A DNA stretch of 36,502 nucleotides from a bacterium (GTDB lineage: Bacteria > Armatimonadota > Zipacnadia > Zipacnadales > UBA11051): assembly GCA_021372615.1 (NCBI GenBank), contig JAJFUB010000076.1, positions 1 to 36,502 on the forward strand, in the 5' to 3' direction. A program made the translations under genes and the position numbers. Shown piece by piece: positions 16,000-23,236 of the stretch. Numbering within the stretch: position 1 is the first letter of the stretch; each line of letters starts with the position of its first letter. The notes below the pieces were generated by a model. The model saw only the letters and a list, made by a program, of their open reading frames with translations. It did not search any database and had not been told where the DNA came from.

Positions 16000-17049
16000 C
16001 TACCCCCGGTACGTCCCCAGCCCCAGGGCGCGCAGGTCGGCCAACTCCCGCTTCTCTTCCGCTTCGTACAGCTTCCAGATGACCTGCAGGCCCTCCAGCG
16101 AGCTGACCGCGTCCGTCAGCGGCTTTTGGCCGGTGCGGATGCACTCGATGAAGTGGGCCATCTCGATCTCGGTGGACTTGGCGGCCGGGGCCTCCAGGAG
16201 GATCTCCTCGCCTGACCGTTCGGGCTCACCTGGCACGTGCGGCCGCATCTCCGAGTGCAGGATCAACTGGCCCTGCGTGAAGGCGGCCTCGATCATGCCA
16301 TCGGAGCAGTGGGCGTGGAAGGAGTAGCGCAGGCGGCTGCCGCGCGCGCCCCAGGTGCCCTGGTGGTAGCCCAGCGCGCCGTTGTCGAACTCGATGGTGA
16401 CGTGGCTGGTGCCCTCGCGCTCCATCCACGGCGTGCAGAAGTTCGTCCCGAAGTGTGTGCCCCACACCGGCTTACCCATCATCCACAGCATCAGGTCAAT
16501 GTAGTGGCACCCGTGGCTGAAGAGCTGCCCGCCGCCGAGGGTCTTGGCGCTGCTGGCCCAGTGGTCCTCCGGGTACTTGGTGAGCTGCTCGGTCCACAGC
16601 GAGAGCTGGAAGCACTCGCCGTAGGTCTTGTTGGCGATCAGTTCCTTGAGCTTGACCACGAGCGGGTGGAAGCGCATGCAGTAGGCGACCATCAGCACGC
16701 GGTCGGCCTCCCGCGCGGCGTTGATCATCTCGATGCACTCCTGCTCGCTGTTGGCCATCGGCTTTTCGACGAGCACGTGCTTGCCGTGGGCCAGACAGTC
16801 CATCGTCACCGGATGGTGCAGATGATGCGGGAGCACCAGCAGCAGGGCGTCCACGTCATCGAGGACCTCGCGGTAGTCCTCGGCGACCTTCGTGCCGGCC
16901 GGGAGCAGGTCGGCCACGGCCTGCGCTTTCTCCCGGACGACATCCACGGCAGCGACGACCTCCACCTGGTCGAGGATCATCTCGAACCGACTGGCATGGC
17001 CTCGCGCCATACCACCACAGCCGACAATTGCGATCTTGGTCTTCTCCAT
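16000..17049 (-). CDS. Gfo/Idh/MocA family oxidoreductase
   Basis: The 349-residue product has the N-terminal nucleotide-binding loop IAIVGCGGMARGHA (6-19) and the family EKP motif at residues 95-97 in HVLVEKPMAN. A later GGGQLFSHGCHYIDLMLWMMG block, near 172-192, is the substrate-side motif. These enzymes oxidise, reduce or rearrange sugars, inositols or sugar derivatives with NAD(P). Length is standard. The ATG at 17049 has an AGGA site. Nearby polysaccharide enzymes suggest a sugar or uronate substrate, but this is inference. A MITE-like repeat lies about 36 bases upstream of its start. Confidence 0.88.
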   Translation of the reverse strand: MEKTKIAIVGCGGMARGHASRFEMILDQVEVVAAVDVVREKAQAVADLLPAGTKVAEDYREVLDDVDALLLVLPHHLHHPVTMDCLAHGKHVLVEKPMANSEQECIEMINAAREADRVLMVAYCMRFHPLVVKLKELIANKTYGECFQLSLWTEQLTKYPEDHWASSAKTLGGGQLFSHGCHYIDLMLWMMGKPVWGTHFGTNFCTPWMEREGTSHVTIEFDNGALGYHQGTWGARGSRLRYSFHAHCSDGMIEAAFTQGQLILHSEMRPHVPGEPERSGEEILLEAPAAKSTEIEMAHFIECIRTGQKPLTDAVSSLEGLQVIWKLYEAEEKRELADLRALGLGTYRG

Positions 17050-17084
17050 GGTGCTGTTCCTATCTGTATGATGTGGTACGGATG

Positions 17085-17247
17085 AACGGCGTCCTCACCC
17101 CTACCCCTCTCCCTCGCTGCGCTCCGGAGAGGGGAACCTGGTGCGACCACTTTGTGCCTGCGGAGCCACAGAGCGACCTCCGCCTCCCCCCTCTCCGGCG
17201 CGCAGCCGTATCGCGCGCGGGAGAGGGGCCGGGGGTGAGGCAGCCGT
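17085..17247. repeat. MITE-like 160-bp element with terminal inverted repeats, copy A
   Basis: The left end (AACGGCGTCCTCACCCCTAC) and right end form long imperfect inverted repeats rich in CCCCTCTCC/GGAGAGGGG. An internal core around 17138-17177, containing GCGACCACTTTGTG, is shared with copy B at 32570-32729. No open frame of note. Confidence 0.75.
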
Positions 17248-17254
17248 CAAGTCG

Positions 17255-18313
17255 TCACTTCCGCCACTGCCCCAGGCTCTCCCCAAACGGCGCCCGGGCG
17301 ACGCCCTTCTCCGTGATGATGGCTGTCACCAGCTCCGCCGGTGTGACATCGAAGGCCGGGTTGTAGATGCTCGCCTCGGCCGGGACGACCGGGCAGCGCG
17401 CGAAATGCCCCAGCTCGGCCACTTCGGTCGGGTCGCGCTGCTCGATGGGAATGCCGGCGCCCGAGGCGAGCGCGTAGTCCACCGTCGAGATCGGCGCCGC
17501 GACATAGAACGGGATGCCGTGGTGCCTCGCGAGCACCGCCACGCCGTACGTGCCAATCTTGTTGGCGAAGTCGCCGTTGGCGGCGATGCGGTCGGCCCCC
17601 AGCACGACGCAGTCAATCTCGCCGCGCGCCATGAGGCTGCCGGACATGTTGTCGCAGATGACCGTGCAGGGGATGCCCGCGCGGCACAGCTCCCAGGCCG
17701 TCAGCCGCGCGCCCTGCAGCAGCGGTCGCGTCTCGTCGGCGTAGACCCGCACGACTTTGCCCTGCTCGGCGGCGGCGCGGATGACGCCCAGCGCCGTGCC
17801 GTAGCCCGCCGTGGCCAGCGCCCCGGCGTTGCAGTGGGTCAGGATGCGCGCCCCGGCCGGGATCAGCTCCGCCCCGTGGCGCCCCATGCGGTGGCAGCGG
17901 TCCAGATCGTCGCTGACGATGGCGCGGGCCTCGGCTTCGAGGTCCGCCCGGAGCGCCGCGGCGTCACCGCCCGTCTCGACGATGCCCCGCATCCGCTCCA
18001 GCGCCCAGAAGAGATTGACGGCGGTGGGCCGCGTCGCCGCCAGGTCGGCGATGACCTGCCGCAGCTCCGCCTGCAGGGCCGCCAGATCGCCCGCCGTGCT
18101 GCGCCCGGCCGCCATCGCCACCCCGCACGCCGCCGCGCAGCCGATGGCCGGCGCCCCGCGCACCCGCAACATGCGGATGGCCTCACACAGATCGGGGATC
18201 GTGGTCACGTCAATGATCTGCTCGCACGTGGGCAGCAGCGTCTGGTCAATCATGCGCACGGCCAGGCCGTCGGGGGCGCGCTCGAGAGTGACGGTGTCGG
18301 GAATGGGTTGCAT
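17255..18313 (-). CDS. mtnA: S-methyl-5-thioribose-1-phosphate isomerase
   Basis: MtnA converts methylthioribose-1-phosphate to methylthioribulose-1-phosphate in the methionine salvage pathway, in the cytoplasm. The 352-residue protein shows VRGAPAIGCAAACGVA near 51-66, the catalytic cysteine in ILTHCNAGALATAGYGTALG (Cys161), DETRPLLQGARLTAWEL near 193-209, and the catalytic aspartate in VVLGADRIAANGD (Asp241). These match the Cys160/Asp240 pair known in the B. subtilis enzyme. Length is normal. Other salvage genes are absent from the window. The homologous eIF2B-alpha-like ribose-1,5-bisphosphate isomerase is less likely given the full MtnA motif set. Confidence 0.95.
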   Translation of the reverse strand: MQPIPDTVTLERAPDGLAVRMIDQTLLPTCEQIIDVTTIPDLCEAIRMLRVRGAPAIGCAAACGVAMAAGRSTAGDLAALQAELRQVIADLAATRPTAVNLFWALERMRGIVETGGDAAALRADLEAEARAIVSDDLDRCHRMGRHGAELIPAGARILTHCNAGALATAGYGTALGVIRAAAEQGKVVRVYADETRPLLQGARLTAWELCRAGIPCTVICDNMSGSLMARGEIDCVVLGADRIAANGDFANKIGTYGVAVLARHHGIPFYVAAPISTVDYALASGAGIPIEQRDPTEVAELGHFARCPVVPAEASIYNPAFDVTPAELVTAIITEKGVARAPFGESLGQWRK

Positions 18314-18373
18314 GGCGGGTGGTTCGTCGTGGGAGGGTGGGAGGCCTTCATCATGGCGAGAGCGAACAGGGAG

Positions 18374-18447
18374 CGCGTGGGGCCGCGTGTCCTCACGCGG
18401 CCGATGTGCGCGAAGGCTGCGCGCGTGGGGACACGCGCGCCCACGCG
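18374..18447. repeat. Three-way-junction palindromic repeat, copy 2
   Basis: The outer stem is 18374-18380 with 18441-18447. Hairpin 1 is 18381-18402 with loop TCCT, and hairpin 2 is 18419-18440 with loop GGGA. It ends 45 bases before the GH31 start codon. Confidence 0.9.
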
Positions 18448-18492
18448 GTCACCCGCCCACGCGATACACAGCGATACACACAGGAGTGCATC

Positions 18493-20769
18493 ATGGACCT
18501 GACGCTCGACAATGGCCTCACCCTTCGCGTTCAGCCCCTCACACCGAACGCCTTCCGCATTCGCTTGAGCCGCGATGGCGGCTTCCCCGAGCCGGGCCTG
18601 GTACGCTATGGCATCGTGCAGGGCGAGGGGGACGTGGCCCACGAGATCGCCGAGGACGGTGGCGCAGTGAGCGTGGCGACCGACGAGGCCTCCCTCCTCG
18701 TCAGCCGCCGCGACGGCGCCGTCTCCCTGCTTGACGCGCAGGGCAACCTCCTCGTGCGGCAGTCCCCCTCCCCCGAGGTCGGTGACAGCGGCTTCGACCT
18801 GCGCCTGGCGCTCGGCCCTGACGAGCAGCTCTACGGTCACGGCGACGAGACGCGCGACCGACTCAACAAGCGCGGCCACAAAGGCCTGATGATGGTCCGC
18901 AATGTCACGAGCTACACGCCCATCCCGTTTCTGATGAGCACCGGCGGCTGGGCCGTCTTCGTCAACAGCACGTGGTTCCACCAGTTCGATGCCGGGGCGA
19001 CGGACCTGGCGGAACTGCGCATCTGGGCCGACGAGGGTGAGCTGGACTTCGTCCTCATCGCCGGCGAGAACCTGCCCGCGCTGCTGGACCGCTACACGGA
19101 GATCGCCGGCCGGCCCCACCTGCTGCCCCTGTTCGGCTACGGCCTGACGTTCGTGTGCGATGAGCGCGAGGTCCGGGCGCGTGACGTGCTCTACGAAGGC
19201 CACGCCTTCCGCCGCGAGGAGATGCCGTGCGATGTGCTGGGCCTGGAGCCCGGATGGATGGAGACGCGCTATGACTTCTCGCTGGACAAGAAGTGGAGCG
19301 AGGAGCGGTTCCACTTCCCCTTCTGGCTGCCGGGCATGAGGGCCGGGGGCTTCCCGGCGGCGCTCACGAACATGGGCTTCAAGCTCAGCCTGTGGCTATG
19401 CTGTGACTATGACCTGAGCGAGTATGAGGAGAGCCTGTTGGGAACGGCGTGCGGGCTGGAAGCCCGCGGTCCCAGTAACGGCGACGGCGGCCAGCAGGAT
19501 GCTGGCGCTCCTACGGAAGACGACCTGTTCCAGGACCCGCACTTCCAGAAAGACCGGCGCTTCTTCGACACGCAGCACCGCGCGGGTGAGGGGTGGTTCG
19601 AGCACCTCAAGAAGTTCGTGGATGATGGCGCCCAGTGCTTCAAGATGGATGGCGCCAACCAGGTGCTGTTCCACCCGGACCGCCAGTGGCGCAACGGCAT
19701 GACCGATGCCGAGATGCACAACCTGTACCCGGTGCTGCTGGCCAAGCAGATGAGCCGCGGCTATGGGGAGTACACGGGCAAGCGGGCAATGATCTACACG
19801 GCCTGTGGGTACGCTGGGACGCAGCAGTACGCGGCCACGTGGGCCGGTGACACGGGCGGCGGCGAGAAGCCGCTGGTGTCGCTGCTGAACCATGGGCTGT
19901 CGGGGCACTCCAACACCAGTTGCGACATGCAGGTGTGGAACCGCCACGGGGTCCACTTCGGCTTCCTGCAGCCCTGGTGCCAGATCCTGTCCTGGCACAT
20001 GTACAACCAGCCGTTCTTCCTGGGCCGGGACATGGAGCCGGTCTTCCGCTTCTACGTCAACTGGCGGTATCGGCACCTGCCGTACTTCTACTCCGCGGCC
20101 CACCAGGCGGCGCGGACGGGGCTGCCGATCATGCGCGCCATGCCGCTGGTCGCTCCCGACGACCCCGCCTCGCCCGACCTCATCCACCAGTACATGGTCG
20201 GCGAGTGGTTCCTGACATGCGCCTTCACGGACACGATCCATCTGCCCGCCGGACGCTGGGTGGACGTCTGGACCGGCAAGACGCACGTGGGCCCCACGGA
20301 CCTGCCGTGCGAGTGCCCGCCCGACCGCGGCGGCCCGCTCTTCGTCAAAGAGGGCGCGATCATCCCGCAGTACCCCGCGATGCAGTACGTGGGCGAGGTG
20401 CCGCTGGACCCGGTGACGGTGGAGGTGTTCCCGGGCAAGGCGTCGAGCTTCACGATGACCGAGGATGACGGGATCAGCTACGCCTATCTCGACGGTGCCG
20501 TGGCGACGACGGAGATGTCGTGCGTGACGAAGGGCAAGCAGATCGTCGTGACCATCGGTCCGCGCCACGGCACATATGAGGGGATGCCCGGGGAGCGGCA
20601 CTATGAGGTGCTCGTGCACATCCCGCACAAGCCGACCTCAGTGGCCGTCAACGCAAAGGCTGCCGCGAAGGGAACATGGGACTACGACGCGGCGGCGAAG
20701 GCCGTGCGCGTGCGAGCGGCGGAGGACAAGCGGCGGAAGAAGGCCGTGGTGGTGACGATCGAGGGGTAG
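18493..20769 (+). CDS. GH31 family glycosidase with in-frame repeat insert
   Basis: The 758-residue product matches GH31 (alpha-glucosidase, alpha-xylosidase and relatives). The predicted nucleophile is Asp386 in CFKMDGANQ, and the acid/base is Asp453 in TWAGDTGGG. Upstream, the LPLFGYGLTFVCDE and LGLEPGWMETRYDFSLD segments fit the barrel start. The ATG at 18493 follows a CAGGAG site. No signal peptide is seen, so it is probably cytoplasmic. Residues about 317-344 are encoded by palindromic intergenic-type repeat sequence that reads through in frame, in a variable segment before the nucleophile. Specificity (glucoside, xyloside or other) is not clear. Confidence 0.88.
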   Translation: MDLTLDNGLTLRVQPLTPNAFRIRLSRDGGFPEPGLVRYGIVQGEGDVAHEIAEDGGAVSVATDEASLLVSRRDGAVSLLDAQGNLLVRQSPSPEVGDSGFDLRLALGPDEQLYGHGDETRDRLNKRGHKGLMMVRNVTSYTPIPFLMSTGGWAVFVNSTWFHQFDAGATDLAELRIWADEGELDFVLIAGENLPALLDRYTEIAGRPHLLPLFGYGLTFVCDEREVRARDVLYEGHAFRREEMPCDVLGLEPGWMETRYDFSLDKKWSEERFHFPFWLPGMRAGGFPAALTNMGFKLSLWLCCDYDLSEYEESLLGTACGLEARGPSNGDGGQQDAGAPTEDDLFQDPHFQKDRRFFDTQHRAGEGWFEHLKKFVDDGAQCFKMDGANQVLFHPDRQWRNGMTDAEMHNLYPVLLAKQMSRGYGEYTGKRAMIYTACGYAGTQQYAATWAGDTGGGEKPLVSLLNHGLSGHSNTSCDMQVWNRHGVHFGFLQPWCQILSWHMYNQPFFLGRDMEPVFRFYVNWRYRHLPYFYSAAHQAARTGLPIMRAMPLVAPDDPASPDLIHQYMVGEWFLTCAFTDTIHLPAGRWVDVWTGKTHVGPTDLPCECPPDRGGPLFVKEGAIIPQYPAMQYVGEVPLDPVTVEVFPGKASSFTMTEDDGISYAYLDGAVATTEMSCVTKGKQIVVTIGPRHGTYEGMPGERHYEVLVHIPHKPTSVAVNAKAAAKGTWDYDAAAKAVRVRAAEDKRRKKAVVVTIEG
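19441..19523. repeat. Palindromic repeat insert inside GH31 gene
   Basis: GCGGGCT at 19451-19457 pairs with AGCCCGC at 19461-19467; this core matches the intergenic family at 11979 and 15722. A second hairpin follows, GCCAGCA at 19490-19496 with TGCTGGC at 19500-19506. The frame stays open through both. Confidence 0.8.
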
Positions 20770-20827
20770 CAGGGGCCGTCGAGTCGCCCCTCCGGGGCTC
20801 ACACCGGAGGGGCTGAGGGGGGCGTCC

Positions 20828-20950
20828 GGTGACGGGGGCTTCCGCCCCCGCCTAGGCTGAGTCGGCCCTCCGGGCCTCAACTGCGGCGACAAGCACCGTC
20901 AGCGCCGGAGGCGCGGCTCAATCTAGGCGGGGGCGGAAGCCCCCGTCACC
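20828..20950. repeat. Perfect 28-bp inverted repeat between convergent genes
   Basis: The arm at 20828-20855 is the exact reverse complement of 20923-20950. Each arm is itself a hairpin (GGGGGCTTCCGCCCCC). Single arms are also at 15822-15849 and 27391-27419. It fills most of the gap between the GH31 gene and the M55 peptidase gene. Confidence 0.9.
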
Positions 20951-20982
20951 GAACGCCCTCTCCCCCGCTCCCGCCGCGCCAG

Positions 20983-21756
20983 CTATATGTTCAGCTCACA
21001 GATGTCGTCCCGCGTCTTCTTGACCGTCCTCCGGTCCACGAACTCCCACCCGCCGTCGAGGTACCCCTGGATGCTGACCCCCTCAAGCACCTGGATCTCC
21101 TGGGTATACGGGCCGGGGAAGTAGCACGGCGGGATGTCCTTGCACTTGGCGCAGGCCGCGGCGGCCTGCTGGCGAATCAGGGCGCACGACGCCTCGTGCG
21201 ACAGGTGGATCGCCAGCTCCCGCGACAGGGCCTGCTTGACCGCGGCGCCGACGATCTCGGGCACGAGGGCCTCGGCCTCCTCGACGGCCGCGTCGTCGCC
21301 AGCCACGAAGATCGTGGGGACGCCCATCGTCCCGGCCATCAGCGCCCGGCAACCGAACTCGCCCATCTCGATGCCGTTGATCTTGTAGTACTGGATGGAC
21401 TTGGAGGAGTACGTGTGGCAGAGCACGCCCCGCTCCCCCATCATCGCGTGCTGGCCCACGAACATGAGGCCGTCGAAGGTCTCGTCGAGGTAGTACGGCG
21501 CCCGGATCGGCCCGCGCGCGATGAGCTTGGCATCGCGGTGGAAGCGCGTCCGGTCAATGCCCCCACCACCGTGACCGTCCCAGACGATCACCTCGGCCTG
21601 CGGGTCGAAGTCCAGGATGCCATCCACGCACGCATTCACTTCGCCGGTCAGGAACCAGTCGGAGCGCGCCTTCTCCTCGGGCGTGACATCTCGCGTCTGG
21701 GTGAACTGGTTGATCATGGCCGGACCCTCGAGGTCCGTGATGATGTGGATCTTCAT
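20983..21756 (-). CDS. M55 family D-aminopeptidase (DppA-like)
   Basis: M55 peptidases are zinc-dependent enzymes that remove N-terminal D-amino acids from short peptides. The 257-residue product aligns by eye with B. subtilis DppA: Asp8 and Glu10 in TDLEGPAM, Asp60 and His62 in VWDGHGGGG, His103 in FVGQHAMMG, His114 in VLCHTYS and Glu133 in EMGEFG. All metal and active-site positions expected for the family seem present. Length is near the family norm. It follows a secreted TIM-barrel gene by 17 bases on the same strand and may share a transcript. A role in cell-wall or peptide recycling is plausible. Confidence 0.88.
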   Translation of the reverse strand: MKIHIITDLEGPAMINQFTQTRDVTPEEKARSDWFLTGEVNACVDGILDFDPQAEVIVWDGHGGGGIDRTRFHRDAKLIARGPIRAPYYLDETFDGLMFVGQHAMMGERGVLCHTYSSKSIQYYKINGIEMGEFGCRALMAGTMGVPTIFVAGDDAAVEEAEALVPEIVGAAVKQALSRELAIHLSHEASCALIRQQAAAACAKCKDIPPCYFPGPYTQEIQVLEGVSIQGYLDGGWEFVDRRTVKKTRDDICELNI

Positions 21757-21773
21757 GTGTGCCTCCGGTGTAG

Positions 21774-23093
21774 TTACGGCTTGCGGAACTCGTCAAAGAG
21801 CTTGCGGACGGCGGGCAGGTCCGGGCTGGCCTTGGTCTTGTCCAGGCAGTAGATGACTGCCCCGATGACGCGGCCGTCGCCGACCATCTCCAGGGCCTGC
21901 CGGGTGCGCGCCGTAATGTTCTCGGGCGTGGCGTCCTCGTTGTAGCGGTGCTTGTACTCGCCCCGACTCCCCGCGGGCATGACGATCAGCGGCAGCTTGT
22001 AGCGGTTCTGGCCGAGTTGCTTGGGGCCGTGGTGGACGGCGAACTTGCCCGCGGTGCGTGTCTGCCAACTGCGCTCGCGGCCTAGATCGGCGTTCATCTG
22101 CAGGCCCTCGACCTGCAGATCGCTCAACTCGACCGTCACGGCGTACTCGGTCACCCCCTTCGCTTCGTAGACGCCGAGCGCCAGGACGACGTGCGCGTTG
22201 CCCTGTGTGAAGGGGCTGAGGTCCACCTCGGCCTGTCCGTTGTCGGTCCCGGCGACGTCCTCGCTCCACGCCACCTTGCCATCCACCCGCAACTGCATCA
22301 CGTGGTAGCCCGCCGTCGGCCCGTCACAGCTGTCCTTGTAGTGGAAGCGCACCACGGGCTTCTTGTCGCCCAGCACGCCGGCGGTCTGCGTGACCATGCC
22401 CAGGTCGCCCGGTGACGAGGGCGTAGTCGGCGGGTAGATGACGCTCAGGCCGGGCGGGACGGTGTAGGTGTCATCCAGGAAAGGCAGCGCCGCCTCGATC
22501 TCTTCGCGGCTCTGGTGGTAGGCGATGACGACGCCGTCCACCAGCGGCGCAAGCTTCTGCGCGAAGATCGGCCCGATCTGGCGGAAGTACAGCAGCGGGT
22601 AGAAGCGCAGCTCCGGGTTGATCGCCTTGGCGGTGCTCTGCATCTGCTTGATGATCTCGGGGGAGAACGCCTTGTCGTTGACGTTGTACCAGAAGTCGTC
22701 AATGACCCAGCCGACGAGGTTGGGGTACTTCACCGACAGCTTCGCGATCTCTTCGGCCCACTTCATGAAGTCCAGCCGGTAGGGCTCCGACCACAGCCCC
22801 CCAAAGCCCTGCTCGGTGTGCGGACACAGGTAGGCCCAGACCTGGATGTTGGCCTTCTGCGCCTCGGGCAGGAAGGCCTGGAGATCCTCCCAGTCCGTCG
22901 GCTTGTGCCAGATCAGCCACATGTACGTGTTGGCGCCCATGTCCTGCAAGCGCTGGATCATGAGCGGGATGTCCACGCGGCCGTCCGCCCCGCGCAGCTC
23001 CGCGTCGTAGTCGCCCAGAACCATCTTGGGCAGTTCGGTGGCATAGGCGTTGAGAGAAACAAGTACTGCCACGGCAACGATGACTCTGCGCAC
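21774..23093 (-). CDS. Secreted TIM-barrel protein of unknown function
   Basis: From a GTG at 23093 the product is 439 residues and begins with a signal peptide, MRRVIVAVAVLVSLNAYA. The body has alternating strands and helices, with ANTYMWLIWHKPTDWEDL, IQVWAYLCPHTEQGFGGLW and LVGWVIDDFWYNV, suggesting a glycoside-hydrolase-like barrel. The Asp-Asp pair in VIDDFWYN could be catalytic. A beta-rich region follows from about residue 230. I do not recognise a named family. The longer open frame upstream of 23093 is encoded by a palindromic repeat and is not believed. It is followed by the M55 gene after 17 bases. Confidence 0.7.
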   Translation of the reverse strand: MRRVIVAVAVLVSLNAYATELPKMVLGDYDAELRGADGRVDIPLMIQRLQDMGANTYMWLIWHKPTDWEDLQAFLPEAQKANIQVWAYLCPHTEQGFGGLWSEPYRLDFMKWAEEIAKLSVKYPNLVGWVIDDFWYNVNDKAFSPEIIKQMQSTAKAINPELRFYPLLYFRQIGPIFAQKLAPLVDGVVIAYHQSREEIEAALPFLDDTYTVPPGLSVIYPPTTPSSPGDLGMVTQTAGVLGDKKPVVRFHYKDSCDGPTAGYHVMQLRVDGKVAWSEDVAGTDNGQAEVDLSPFTQGNAHVVLALGVYEAKGVTEYAVTVELSDLQVEGLQMNADLGRERSWQTRTAGKFAVHHGPKQLGQNRYKLPLIVMPAGSRGEYKHRYNEDATPENITARTRQALEMVGDGRVIGAVIYCLDKTKASPDLPAVRKLFDEFRKP

Positions 23094-23136
23094 GACTGGT
23101 TCACCCCTGTCTCTTCTGCGTCGCGGTCTTTTCTGC

Positions 23137-23221
23137 GTCGCGTGGGCGCGCGTGTCCTCACGCGCGCACGGCTGCGCATCCCGAACGGCTGCGCGCGTGG
23201 GGACACGCGCGCCTACGCGAC
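23137..23221. repeat. Three-way-junction palindromic repeat, copy 3
   Basis: The outer stem is 23137-23145 with 23213-23221 (one G-T pair). Hairpin 1 is 23146-23167 with loop TCCT, and hairpin 2 is 23191-23212 with loop GGGA. Hairpin 1 has the swapped pairs GCGCGCGTG/CACGCGCGC where copies 1 and 2 have GGCCGCGTG/CACGCGGCC, so both sides changed together. It lies 43 bases upstream of the minus-strand start at 23093. Confidence 0.9.
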
Positions 23222-23236
23222 ACGCCATACGTTCCG

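Noticed and set aside
21774-23228. Longer start at 23228 for the secreted barrel protein
   Set aside because: The extra 45 residues are encoded by the three-way-junction repeat, are Arg-rich, and would bury the signal peptide.
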